The notes under the pieces are model-generated. The model saw nothing but the letters and a program-made list of their open reading frames with translations, did not search any database and was not told the DNA's origin. 64,000 nucleotides of DNA from Antitrichia curtipendula (taxonomy: Eukaryota > Streptophyta > Bryopsida > Hypnales > Leucodontaceae), in contig OX579640.1 of NCBI GenBank assembly GCA_951230915.1, positions 9,320,981 to 9,384,980 of the forward strand, read 5' to 3'. The translations under genes were made by a program, and so were the position numbers. The first letter of the stretch is position 1, and the number at the start of each line of letters is the position of its first letter. Below, one piece after another: positions 47,370-59,963 of this stretch.

Positions 47370-47910
47370 GACGCCCTCCAATGGGTTTTCAGGTCACCAA
47401 CTTCAACACCAGAACACTAAAGCTGTAAATATCAATTTTCTCCGTCACTCGTGTTCCAAACGAGTACTCCGCACCCACCAGATATCACACCTGTCCATGA
47501 GATTGCTGGAGAAATCACCCATCGCAATTTACTACGATCAACCATGCATGATGGATCAACATAATTCAGATCTCCAAGAAATTCACTACCGACGGCAGGC
47601 ATGCAGAGCCATTGATGGAAGAATCATTCAAGCTCTTCATCCCTTGGAGGAATGTAGCCCAATGAGCAGGCCAGTGAAGACACGTCATGCGTGCTGACGG
47701 ATCGAAAGTCCTTGCAACCCCAAAATCAGCTAGCCAGGTGCGCTTCATACTCCAAGTCCACCAAAATGTTGTTGGACTTGACGTCCCGATAAAAGATTTT
47801 GGGGAAGAAATCGTGGTGTGAATACTCCAATCCCTGCCCATACAAAAAATGCAAACAAAATCCAATGGTTAATATACTCCACCGACAAGCACATGCGTGA
47901 CGCCCAAGCA
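47370..47910 (-). pseudogene. LRR-type receptor-like kinase fragment
   Basis: The minus strand shows kinase landmarks in order: GLEYSHHD, then [12 protein letters not shown] (the catalytic His of HRD is Tyr), then EYEAHLA, then ADFGVART in another frame, then EYSFGTRVTEKIDIYSF followed by a stop. This matches the subdomain VI-IX region of plant leucine-rich-repeat receptor kinases. The frame changes near 47745-47755, the His is lost and an in-frame stop follows LKLVT, so it is a pseudogene. The N-lobe and ectodomain are absent here. Confidence 0.8.
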
Positions 47911-48615
47911 AATGTTCCTGTCAAATAAAAAAGGAAAATGGAGCACTTGGTCAAACTTCGCGTTTCGGAACAGGAGGGATGGCCCACAGTGAAACCGCCG
48001 CAAGATTTGCAAAACCCCTCAAGGTCCCATTGAAACCATTATGAAAACCAATGATTACGCCAAGCCTTTTTCACTGCAACAGAGACGATGGAAGCGGATC
48101 CGTCAGCTGATTCTGACAAAGCCACAGTATTAAAAAGTTGGGCATGCTTCCAAACAAGACAACGCATACGACAAGATGATTCGATCTACCCAGAGCCACT
48201 GCTGGTTCCCGTGCCTGTCTTCAGCGAAGCTTGCTGTCAGCGAAGCAAAAGACGGATTAATAAACGGGAGCACTCTTCACATCACGAGACTTCAGCACTC
48301 GTAGGTTCCTATGCAGCATGTGAAAGAGTTGTTCAAAAATAAAACAGGCGGAAGGGTGCTGACACCTGCATGGTATTCATTGGCTGACCATGTTCCACAT
48401 CCAGCTCCGGAATGTGCTGTCACACCCAACCATGCGCTCGTACAATTGCTAGAAATCAAATGCCTCGACCGACGTCCAAAACAAAATCGCAACAAGCCGA
48501 CCGACAGGACAGTGTCGTGTTCGAGTAGCTTCCACTCGGGAATACAATCCTACCCCAGATGCAGATTAATCCATTCACGTCAAGTTTAGAAACAGAGAAT
48601 ACGCTCTTCATGCAC
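47911..48615. other. Spacer, no gene seen
   Basis: ORFs of 60-92 codons on both strands have no family features. Base composition is more balanced than in the outer flanks, so parts could be diverged gene remnants. Confidence 0.4.
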
Positions 48616-49038
48616 TCATTTCAGAATAGAACCTGGAACGCCCTCGATTGCCAACAAGATGCTCCGATCGGGGCATGCACTTAAAATTTCAGGTTCATCC
48701 CAACTATTACATGTACGTAAATTTGAAATCAAAAGAGACCGGTAGCAGCATTTTCCAAACACTTGGACAATGACATGGCCGGGGCAAAAGTCGATTTCTT
48801 TGCTCTCATTGCACACTACGAAAGCATTTTTCCAATGCAATACTGCCTTCTTCACTGTTGTCACCGCCCCCGCGACTTGAAAAACCAAAGCCTCAAAGTC
48901 GTGGATAATTCCCGACATTCCCGAAGAGTTTCGTGGAGTTAGCACAGGCTGCCTCTTTTTAAACGTGAACATGTACTTCCGTCGGCAGAAAGAGTGCAAG
49001 ACCATAGACAGACAATGCACAGGATCCACATTTTCCAT
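48616..49038 (-). CDS. Hypothetical ORF, 140 codons
   Basis: ATG at 49038 to a stop at 48616. The translation is not low-complexity and has eight or more cysteines and an Ala/Val-rich middle (ALVFQVAGAVTTVKKAVL), but no domain is recognised. It lies just downstream of the MCTP gene, on the same strand, in a zone with two pseudogenes. It could be a random frame or a degraded gene. Confidence 0.2.
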   Translation of the reverse strand: MENVDPVHCLSMVLHSFCRRKYMFTFKKRQPVLTPRNSSGMSGIIHDFEALVFQVAGAVTTVKKAVLHWKNAFVVCNESKEIDFCPGHVIVQVFGKCCYRSLLISNLRTCNSWDEPEILSACPDRSILLAIEGVPGSILK

Positions 49039-49623
49039 TCTGAAAATTCCTTTCCAAAGGCAAAAGTTCTGTGGGGCACAAATTATTTAAAAGATTTAGT
49101 GAAGTTCAGTGATAACAGACGCCATCTTCGAAGGACCAGAGAATCTTCTCAGGAAGTTAAACAGAGTTTCCTGCCCTCAGGTTTAGTAGAGTATTTAATC
49201 AAATAAATACGTGACTTTTTCTTTCCCTGGTTAGAAATAGACTAAAAAATATCCAGGAACAGAGATAAATATATCCTCATTAACTTTATTTCCACAAAGG
49301 AAATACAGTGCAGTGTGAACACGGTGGGCAACAAATCACTTGGTAATCTTGCTACCCGGGAGTTGACGAAGCTCCTCACCATCGTCCAGACTTGTAAAAG
49401 TGGGAATGGTATGTCATAACCTCGTAAGCCCTAATTACTACTCCTAACCTGTTGTAAAAATGGTTCAGTACCCTCACAACGTCTTTCTACACATATTCTA
49501 GATAAGCCATAGCACCTCATTAGCGAACAAAACCAGGGATCAAAACTACCCACGGTACACAAAAAAAGACGCTTTCTTCACGCTTGCACTTGCCCTTAGA
49601 TATCTACAAGCGCCGAAGCTCTT

Positions 49624-52600
49624 CTATAAAATTCGATCGGATTGCGACGGGAGCCTCTTAAAGAAATTCAAAGACACTCCAGGGAGCGGGTCTCGGAATC
49701 GCGGGTGTCTCAATGTGTAGACTCCGAGCAGCACCGCGATCACTTGAAATGGAGTAACATACAAGACAATCGCAGCCACGAGGCAGAAAGTTATGAATAT
49801 CGTCGTTGCCCTGCAATGCCACGCAGTCTTCGTAAGAGCCCGACAAAGAAATAAGTCAACTGTCTACGAACGTAGCAGACCTAAAAATTCGAAAGAACAA
49901 AGAAAATGAAATTGTTACCTGGGATCACGCCAACTGAGAAGAGACTGCAGCTTCTCTCCCATACTCGCAAGATCACCGAGCGCATTTTGGATGCGTCCAG
50001 CTACACCTCGCAATCGCTCGTATCTAAACTTCAGGATCTGTCAGCACCCGAAATTGCAAGTCCATTAGATACTGAGATATAAAATCTCAAAAATCACGAC
50101 TACAAGAACGAACAACCGAAATAAATGAAATCCGCCTCACCTCCTGAGCTCTATTTGCGGGGACAACGTTGAACTCTTCCTCCAGTTCATCCAGGTGCCC
50201 GATATACTCCCCTTGCGAGAGCTTGGCATCCATAAATGGAGGAACCCGTGATCGAAATCGATAGTTCCATGCACCAATCAGGAACATGTACAAGAACACA
50301 GTGGGAAGCAGAAGCTCAGGGTACCAAACAAGGATCAAAAATAAGATGTGCACAAGAACGGTGGTCACTGGGCTCTTCCAATTACAGATGTCCGTAAACC
50401 AGTTCATAACGGCCAGCACACCACTCAACACACCCTGCATTGGAAATTACACGAGCTACGTCAGTGTCCATTTTTAAGAACACAGCAATTATCTGCAGTT
50501 TCCATGAACCTAAACCGAAAGGCACATGGTCACAGTACCGCAGTGCACAACCCGCAAACTATAGATATTTTTTATTTAAGAATGCATCATTTTCTGTCCT
50601 AGACCGTCCCCGAAAAAATTATAAAAATAAAACGATTTTCTACTTTAAACGCTAACTCCTCAAAAAGTTCAAGGAGCGGCGTTAATCCACAGTACCATGA
50701 TTCGATAGTAGTTAGCTTTGCTCCTCCTCATACTCCACCGCTCAGCCTCGGTATCCAGCATGAACTGCACCGTCTCTTGCCTTAAAGGAGGCTCCGACCG
50801 CATCAGCCTGAGCGCCACGATGTTCATCGCGGCCACTCGCAGAGGCTCCTGCTGCCGAGGGTCAATTGGATAGAAGAAATGCATCCTCGGCAACTGGGGC
50901 TGGAGGTACGCGTGCATCACGTTGATTGCCGCAGCAGAGGAAAATCTCACCGCTAGCTCCAGCTCTCCCATTTTCTTAACTCCCTGGGGAGTTACAACAA
51001 GTAGCGGGTACGCGTTGGTGTACACTCGATCACTCTCTAACGTGGAAAGCCTAATTCTCACTTTTCCGATCGGTAAATCCTTCAGTACTTGGTTCGGGGC
51101 CGCAATTGTGTGCCTGCAATGTCGATTCGCATCAGGGCGTGCCTCATAAATTCTAAATAACAAGCTCTTCTAACCAAAACACAGTATATAACGATACGAG
51201 GGAATGAAGGACGTACCGGTTGTCGAAGACCCCGACTGTTATAACAGTACAAGGGTCGTACACTTCCCAGGTATACTGCTCATTCCACCGAGGATTAAAG
51301 CTTTCAAAAATGGTGCGTGTGCGAACCCACTTGGTTCCATACTTGGCCACACAGTAGGCATCCGTGCTGCCACGGTTGTCTTTCGTTGTCTTCATGGGCA
51401 GCAGGTTGTTTGCACCGTGAATTCCTACCTCCAAAACGCCCAGAGGTTGCCTCCACAGCTGCCTGGCTGTGGGACGAGTGTCACTGATGTAGTTTGAGGA
51501 TTCGTCCATTACGTGGTACCCACCGTCGAAACAAAGCCGGAGATGGATGCGTCCTAGAAAAGGTCCACCTCTTCCACCCTCTCTTTCTAGTACATACCAC
51601 CTGATCCAATAAAACATTAGTAACAAAACATTCCAATAACAAATGTTCCATAAAAACAAAATATACCAATATTCCAGTCTAAAGTATACCTGGAGGGGAC
51701 CGGTCGTCCATCAATGCGGCGTTCAATGCTCATGAGCGGTATTCTTACTTGACCAAGAAGCTCACTCTGCAAACAACGTAGTGTCACTTAAGAATCATTA
51801 ATTAAAAATAGATTAAGTGAGAAAGAATTTCACTCTTACGGACGCGATAAGTGATGTTCCAGTGTTGTACCTTGCCGGGGCCAACAATCTCTTCTACATA
51901 GATCAGCATCATCTCATCAAAAGGTTCAGCAGCGACAAACATCAAGTCTTCGTTCCAGAATGGACTGCCGCCTCTTGTTATTGAGCGGGATGTTCGGAGT
52001 CTTTGATACGGTCCCACATGTACTATGACAAACTGCAGCACCAGACAACTTTCTCAAGATTACCTCCGAAATAAGAAATTTACATTTCTCTCGAAGAAAA
52101 AATTTAGAAGAGATTCAGAGCTAAGCAAGAGATATTCAATACAACATGAAGCGATCAACGTACCGGCTCCGCCATTACTCTATCGGCTCCTATCAAATCT
52201 TGGGCTTCGATAACATTGACACGCAGATACCACAGTTTAGGTGAAAGGTAGACTTTCGATCTGAACTGGGCCTGTCCGCCAGCGTCAGAGTGCCATGCAT
52301 CAGGAAAGGCTTCGTCGGCCTGTGAACCCCACCAGATCCCGACCATCAACTCTCCTGCCATTGCCAACATGACCTCGAAATTCAGAATTTGCAAGCACCT
52401 TGTTACAAAGAAGCATAGAAATTGGAATTCCATAACACAAGAAAAACTGGGTCGGAGGCCGGTATTTAGTACATGCACTGAATAATCAATATATTTCAAG
52501 ATATCGAGAGTGGTTTGTGTATCACCAAATTGTTCTCAATGTGGCAATTACCTCTGACTCTCCCTTTCCCAGTCTTCGATTCCAGCTTATACCACTGCGG

Positions 52601-54474
52601 AGCCAGGGGACTTTCGGGAGGCTTTCTAGCGGGCACCTCGTGCAGATCAACCATAAAACCTCCCAGAAAATCATCTTTACTGATTTTGTCCTGCGATAAG
52701 CGAGGTCCAACATATCAGAACAGGAATAACTAACATGTTCTTCTAAACCAAGCCATGCAAAGTTATTAAAGTACTTATTACAGGCAAAGGAACACAGTTC
52801 ACCGAGAATAAGGTGTTCGAAGAATCACTTACCGCATCCCACACTGACAATTCACATGCTCCACCTTGAATCTTGTCCCTGCCAATGGCGAAAACTTGGT
52901 TCCACTCCGGATCAAGGGAGAATCTGATGATCTTGGTCTCCGCTTTAACTGGACCCACTGATACCCTAACATACTGCTCCCCCCAGAAGTTAGCTTACAA
53001 TACATAATCGATTTTGCAATAAAAGTTTCACTATTAAAAGTCTAGGGAAAAATCAAGCAGGTCTGCAGTAATATATTACGTGTGTTCAGAATTACGGCCT
53101 TCAAATTTCTAGGGTATTTACAACATCAGTTCGGCATTGATCATAGAGACTTACTGGATCACTCAATCCGTTGTTGTCTTTTCCCATTAGGTTTCGAGCC
53201 CTGACTACTCGGACAAAAAGGTACGACATCTCCTCCACAAGATCATAGTGCTGCTTGTAGTCCACCGCCTTTCCCAAATCAGGATTCGTTTCCTTCACCG
53301 TGAAATCAGCTGGTGGAACCGTTATCATATTGGCCCTAGGTCCTTCTGGCACTCTGTCTGCTTTCGCTTCCTTCTTGGTTTTCCCTCCTCCACCTCCACC
53401 AATAACATCCACGATGGGATGAACTCCACCTCCGACTATTACCTCTCGAAACTCCTTGTCACCCTTGCCTTTGTGACCTTGGTCTCCCTGCCACCAAATC
53501 TTCAACCTGGTACGGAGGACAGAACACATAGCATTAGTACTTTCACTTCAAACATTTGTTTCAGATTCCAATTTCTAACGGGAACCAAGTAAGAAAAACA
53601 CAAAGCGAAGTTCCCCTAACAATCACTGGAGCATCTCATTTCCTGTATGGGTAAACGAGCCTCGTACTTGCAAAACTAGTCTCTAAGATGATGTTTAGTA
53701 GGACGCACCCCAAGTCTCCTTTGATTTGAGAAAAGAGACCTCGCTTTTGCAAGGGATACCAACGCACAGCCTCCGGTTTGAGAGGCACGGTATTCATTGG
53801 GACCAACACTCTACCCAGGAAAGTGCTCCTTCGTCCAGTCCCACTGTTTCTCTCATTTTGGATGTTGATTTCCACGTCCCCTTGCATTCCCATCTCAGGC
53901 ATGGAGAATTCAAACTGCACGAAGGACGCAGTCACAGATCAAACACAGCAACTAAGAATACACTCACTTCTAACACGGATGACCACACAAATTGTGCTCC
54001 TGAAGGTAACCGCCAGATGAAGGTCGCCGGGGTTCATTAAACCCTTAATACTGTAGCATCAGCTTTCCCGGTACAATTCAAGCGCTTTATCGACAGATAC
54101 ACAAGATCAGTGTAATTGGGAACGCACCTTCTCGTTCCATGTAGGATTAAGGTCGCCCGACTTCACCCGAGTCCTCTTCCGCTGGCCATCGTAATCCAGC
54201 TGCAAACAACTCTCTTCAAAATTAGGACAAGATTTCGCACTTGGATCAAGCGGTGAAACTTGGAGAACGCCAATTCGGCACAACAGGCCGTGTTGTAATC
54301 CATCATTCCGTTAAGCTTTAGCTTCAACCTAAATTTTACGACCTCTGGGAATCCAATTACGAAAGATGGAATCACACGCACCACGCAGTACGCATTTGCG
54401 GAACCTTGTCCGTCCTTGGGCATCAACCCTTTGGCTCCCACGATTTCCACGAAGAGCCTCCGCCCGCCCGCCAT
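49624..54474 (-). CDS. MCTP: multiple C2 domains and transmembrane region protein (QUIRKY-like)
   Basis: Fourteen exons: 54474-54382, 54199-54128, 53914-53709, 53506-53155, 52973-52833, 52690-52552, 52354-52164, 52032-51871, 51766-51690, 51600-51217, 51113-50696, 50434-50141, 50037-49919, 49810-49624. Every intron is GT-AG and the total is exactly 945 codons including the stop, or 944 residues. Such proteins are ER tethers at plasmodesmata. Four C2 domains are visible. C2A (about 3-100) includes KDGQGSANAYCV, lacking one calcium Asp. C2B (about 215-330) has KDNNGLSDPYV. C2C (about 375-475) is degenerate at the calcium site but has PFWNEDLMFVAAEPF. C2D (about 520-610) has NRGSTDAYCVAKYG and FNPRWNEQYTWEVYDPCTVI. 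An acidic or Gly-rich linker (about 140-200) joins C2A and C2B. The C-terminal phosphoribosyltransferase-C region (about 785-944) holds RAQEILKFRYERLRGVAGRIQ, LLSWRDPRAT, membrane helices and RHPRFRDPLP. Most angiosperm MCTPs are intronless, so this intron-rich form is notable. Confidence 0.95.
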
Positions 54475-55806
54475 GGCCACTACCACTCCACCACAAACCT
54501 CACAACTTTGCTAAATTACTCACCAAAAAATCTCCACTCTCACTTCCTAACTCACTACAACCAAAACCATCGGGTAATCTGCGCCACCAGGAGAATCACA
54601 ATCAACCAAAACTACAATCTCTTGCTCTTCACGGCAGAAGGGAATTAACAACCCCAGCCTCTCTTCCACCCTTTTGGTCGGTCCTACGCAACCCCCTAGT
54701 GTCGGTTACTCCAGCCGCGCAGACACAGTCCCCTGTCCAGAACCAAATGGAAGCTTAAATTCACCCACAAGTCACCACCTTGGGAGCATCCAAAGCTACA
54801 ACGATCCGATCTGCCATCTCTACACCCAAGCACAGTCAACCTACAACACGAATTCTTTCGTTACTAGGGTAAGTATCCAATGGGTGCCAACTGCACCCAC
54901 ACACAGCAAGACTCAGAGGCACAGCAACACACCCAGGGTCACAGGAACAGAGATTCACTAGCCAAGCCACGCGTACGGAGAAACCTGCGCATTCCGAAAA
55001 TCTTCACAGGCTGCACAGGGATGAGAATAATACTAACTATATACACGTACCTGAAAAGCCGGCCGGGCTTTCAGGTATCGACGATCACGGGGCCACTGAA
55101 TCTCGGTCAGGTTCTGAGAAATTGTGTTCGTCTGTATAGCTGTATATCAGTATATATGTTAGGAATGGTATTACAGACTCATTTTGGACCATATTGTTAT
55201 CATTACGGTCCTTGCTCATTATTCTCCAGTCCACTTGGGATGCGTTAATATAATGGAATTGTGTGCGTCAGAAACGAATCGGCGGCATGGATCCATTGAA
55301 GCGTGGGGTAGGGTCCAGGGTCTGTCTGACTGGGCTATTAGTACGACCGTAGTAAAGCATTATTATTGCTGCAGAGCCGCCGTCACTCCGGTTTCAATTC
55401 GGAGATCTTTAATGTTATCGATCACAACGTCGATCAGATAGGTACGTGAATTTCAGTATGTGATGTGTTAGTAAATTTTTTAACGTTAATGTTGTGTTTT
55501 GGAGTTAATGGAAAGACTGAATTCGTTGGAGAGAAAGGGGTACAATCGTAATTAGTGTTTTTCCTCCTGGCTGATTTGAATGGGTGTATTGGGGAGTTTG
55601 AGAGCAGGGAGTTAAAGTGTGGGAATTGGACTGTTGGATGTGACTTGGCAGGGGTTTTAATTCCAGGGGGGAGGAGTTATGTGGTCTGATTGCAAATCCA
55701 CAGCAATTCAAATGGGTTGTGTCATGGGGCTAAGTTAGCCGTTGTCGTTTTACATTAGTTAGTAGGGGGAGTGATTATAGTGGAGCTTTGGAAAATTAAA
55801 CCGGGT
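54475..55806. other. Upstream region of the MCTP gene
   Basis: Balanced base composition up to about 55,450 suggests promoter and leader sequence for the minus-strand MCTP gene. Plus-strand ORFs at 54366-54758 and 54880-55248 are Pro/Ser/Thr/His-rich readings of it and show no domain. Confidence 0.45.
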
Positions 55807-56459
55807 TTATCCCCAAAATGACCCTAGAAATTTTTGAGCTTCTAGGAATTTGTTCTAAATTGAATTAAAAGCCAACATTTTGATAAGTTGTATCAATTTT
55901 TTTTAAATTGTAACCGTATAAAATCAAACTAGACATGTTAGACATCACATTAGGAAAGAAAACACAACAATATCTCTTATGGATTGAAAGATTATAATGT
56001 TTGATCATGAGGGTGTTAAAACTGTGAAAGTGATTTGAAGTCTTTCAATCCTCTTTTCACATGTCAAATCTAAAAAGTTGGTCACTAAAAAAATATGAGG
56101 TTGAAGGGCCTAACATGCATAACCCCAATCAATTTATGACTTCTCAAAATCTACTCTACAATTTTTTTGGATGAATTTTTAATGTGATTTTTTCTCAAAG
56201 ATCTAGTGTATTTGAGGCTCATTCCCAAGAGCCCTCAACACTACAAAAGTCAAGATTGCAATGGACACCCGTGCACAAAATCTTGAATAGAAAAATCATA
56301 ATCAATCATTTTCAAAATCAGATTTTTGAAGCTAAAATTAAACTTCAAAAATAATTTATCAAAAATATAAATTACAAAAAATAATAGTTTGATAAAAATT
56401 TATTTAACTTCAAAAATCGGTCAAGGACACATTCTGTCCTTAGGGTCCTTTTGGGGTTA
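55807..56459. mobile_element. Family C element, copy 2, with inverted CCCCAAAA ends
   Basis: The left end reads TATCCCCAAAATGACCCTAG and the right end, on the minus strand, ATAACCCCAAAAGGACCCTA, an imperfect inverted repeat of about 20 bp. The interior aligns with 37874-38840 and, reversed, with 59964-60578. It is about 650 bp with no coding capacity. Confidence 0.65.
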
Positions 56460-57800
56460 TGGCTGGGGGGAAATCCGGGGGGGACGGGGGGGGGCTACAG
56501 GTGCCGGCAGCATTTGTGTTTTTTGTTTAGTAAATTTCTCGCTGTTGCATTACTTACAACCTTCGTTGGAGTGACGATGAAGTTATTTCGTACTTGCAAT
56601 CATGAATACGAAAATTATAGATCGAAAAAGCATAATTATATGTACATTCATCCTACTTATTTGGAATGTTTTTTTTAATTCTTTCAATTTTATGGACAAT
56701 TGTTTTCACTGAGGGTATTCTACAGACGTTCTGAACTGCAACCTTGCTAGGTCATGTTCAATCCCAAAATGTTCACATTGCCATATACTGGAATTGTAAA
56801 ACTGCACCCTGTATTTTTGGGTTGGTTAATGCTTGGAAGGGCCTTGTGGTCCCTATGTACGCCCTGTATTTTGCCTTACAACTCTTCAATTGTGGTTTAA
56901 TATTTGAATTGTGATAAATTTTTATTTACCCATCATCATCATTAATCTACTTTGTGATGAAAAGCGTTTGGTCAATGTTTTTCTAATCAAAACACCACCA
57001 AATTCATAATATACTATACGGACACAAAGGGCTTTCAAGCTCTTCAAGGATTAATTTTGAATTTATGAACATCTCCTTGCTAAATTATTGTTCTCTAGTT
57101 CTACATATGAATACAAATTTTTAAATTTGTTCACTTGTGGTTAATAATAAGAACCTTTATTTTTGAAAGGTGAAAATTTTAGAAATGGGACTATCCTTGC
57201 AACAAATGCTAGGATGTGACATAAAACTAAAATGCTTATAAAATATGGCTATAATGTATTTTAAAATTATCACTTGGCAAAAGAACTATTTTTAGAATCC
57301 ATGAGCTTGCTATTTTGTCTCTTTGTAGGGACTCTATAATTTTAGTATTTTTTTAAAGATAAATTGACCCTAATTCTATCCCTCACTCTTTTTAATCAAG
57401 TAGAGTTCTCTTGAAGCATTATCAATATGACCTTCAACGAGCCTTGTAGAATGTCTACAAATTATACATGGCACCATATGGTTGTAAAGTAATAGAGCCT
57501 TCAATGAATGGTACATCTTTGGTAAATATGAAGTTTGGGTCTTTTTGAAGGCACTTCAAATATGGTGCCTTATAGAACATTATGAATTTTTTCCAATTTT
57601 TAGATTTAAAAAATATTTAGTTTAAAATAATTATGAATTTGATTTATTTGCAAATAAAAAACAACCTCTAATTTTTATTTGACTTTATCAATTGACATCA
57701 ATTATAGTTACCAATTATCAATTTAAGCAAATTTGTTTGCCTTAAGTTACCATTTGCCAAACCACACCAAAGTTTCATGTCATTTATAAGTTAAGTATCT
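56460..57800. other. AT-rich spacer with a G-rich tract
   Basis: Positions 56464-56495 hold runs of six, seven and nine or more G within about 32 bases, which could form a G-quadruplex on the plus strand. The rest is AT-rich without genes. Confidence 0.45.
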
Positions 57801-58652
57801 TTAACCCTTAATGTACTAAACTGCGTATTTGGGGGCACTGCAGCAATTCTGGGCAACTCACTAAGAATGGAATTTTTTACAAAACATGTAGCCAAGGAAT
57901 AACTTTAGGCCCAATAATTTTCATGACATTTGACTACATGGTCAAAATTTTATTGTATGATATGTAATTTTCAGCAATATGGGGACAACCTGTGCAACTC
58001 AAAAAAAATCTTAAAAATTAATTTTTTTAAGAAAGAAAAATTTGAAATTGATATTCTAGATTTAAATAAACAAGGAAAGCTTTCAATCATTCCATTTTGA
58101 TTAAAGAGATAAAAGTTATGAGGAGTTTTAGTTTGAGGCAATTATGGATTCTCTACTCTAAAGTAAACTTTGAAGTCCTTTATTTGACTCAATTTTAAAT
58201 ATTAAAAAAAGAAAAAAGGATGTAGATTGTTTAGTACAACATTACAATGGGATTGGCATTTTTCACTTCCATAACTAAATTCTCAGCAATTTAGTATTAT
58301 GAATCATTCTCTAATTCTTTCTACTTGCTATTTTTTTTGGATATTTTGTACAATTCTAAATTCCAAACTTGCCATGAAGAATGAATCCCAAAAAGCACCA
58401 CCATTTTGAACATTTTTTCATATAAATGCAACCTTGTGAAGTACAATTGCATGTCTTACACAAGGCCAAATTTTTTTTTTGGTACTTCCAATGCTAATAT
58501 TTTGCAATCTACATAGAGGGAACTTTACAAAAAAAATTCACATCTTCTCAAACTAGTGTACTACAAGATCTTATGTGTACATGTATTCAACACTGTTTGT
58601 TTTTTCTAAAATTTGGTGTTTGTATTAGAAATGACAGTTTTGCAGCATTAAC
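57801..58652. mobile_element. TTAA-ended element, reversed diverged copy
   Basis: It begins TTAACCCTTAATG, and the interior is the reverse complement of 7894-8820 (for example 'tatggattctctactctaaa'). The right terminus is degraded ('gacagttttgcagcattaac'). It is therefore an older copy of the same family. Confidence 0.6.
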
Positions 58653-58769
58653 ATAATTAGTTAATTTGCTTAGTAAGGTAGCACCTCTATTCCCAACCAT
58701 GGAGGCATACCCAAGTTGTAGGATGCAATTACTTCCAACCAAGGTTGAAAGAGATTTATGATTAAAGCC

Positions 58770-59058
58770 TAAAATGTATTTTTTTCTCATTTTCAAGATT
58801 GGGACTAATAATTTCATGACACATGTCCCAAAGTAATGAACAAGAAAGTCAGAAGTAGTGAGTGAGAAAGTAGTTCTTGAATGATTGGAATTAGAAGAGC
58901 TTAGACATTGGAGCACTTTTGGGCTCACAAAACTCATAGTAATATGAATTTTGAGAATAAAATTATGAAAAAAAATTCAATCTCCATACTTTTTGTCTTT
59001 CTACATGGCAAAAAAAATTGCATTGCCTCATACTACTCATGATCTGTCCCAGAATCAC
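58770..59058. repeat. Dispersed repeat, partner of 7580-7893
   Basis: It aligns with 7580-7893 in the same orientation, over about 290 bp. It ends just before TTAA at 59059-59062, the position at which the other copy carries the TTAA-ended element. Confidence 0.55.
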
Positions 59059-59062
59059 TTAA

Positions 59063-59963
59063 GCGGTTGGGTAAGGTTAAAGTTAGAGTTAAATTCTACC
59101 TTGGAGTTTAATTTTCATGCAATTTTTAGGTTCTTGGTAATTCTGGAAGGAAATTAAAACTTTAAAAAATGGTTTAAGTGAATTGAAGTTACTGTTCCTT
59201 CTTGAGGAAAGATGTACCAAAGTAAACAGCTTCAAGGCAAGTGAGTTGAGACCTGGGACATGACTCCGAAATGACGTGAGTGAGTTGTACTGAATTTACG
59301 TACTTGCTAATGGGAGTACTTAGGACAGCTTTATTAGGGACTAATAAACAACAAGACAGGGTCGGTTAGTGAATTTTTTTCAAAAAAATAAATGTCGTAG
59401 TATTTGAATTTTTCTTAAATTATAGGAAAAACAAAAGAGACAATGGAATTGCTTACATTTTGATATTTGTCAAATCCTACTTTTTCAAGTGAGCTTTGGC
59501 TCTACGGGTCTTGCGTATTTTGAAGCCCCTCGGGTGGTTTTGTATTTTATTCTCCATTTTTGGGCTATGTGACATTTTTGTGAAAAGAAAGATTTAAACC
59601 TATTTTCATAAAAAGAACACTAGGTATTCACTAGGAATGTTCCAACTCTCCTTTTTACCCATTCTATCTTTAGAAGAAATATTTCATGAAGATAGTTTCC
59701 GTGTTAAAGCTGAAGGTGCACCTAATCAGTTTGAAAACACAAACTCTAAATAGCATTTTTTTGACAACATACCATTTTTTATCATCTAAGTACAAGTGAA
59801 ATTTTCATTTATTTCTATTTGATATTTTGACTTTACAATTTACATTAGATTAAGAAGTAGCTTTTAGGCACAATTTCTTTTATAAGACTCAATTATATGG
59901 TTGAAAAGTTATGATTATTCATCTATATGGATGAATGTTGTTAGATGATGAGGCGTTTCTTTC
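59063..59963. other. AT-rich spacer, no gene seen
   Basis: No ORF above 60 codons and no repeat partner recognised. Confidence 0.5.

Noticed and set aside
54366..55248. Plus-strand frames of 130 and 122 codons
   Set aside because: Pro/Ser/Thr/His-rich readings of the MCTP leader region without domain or splice support.
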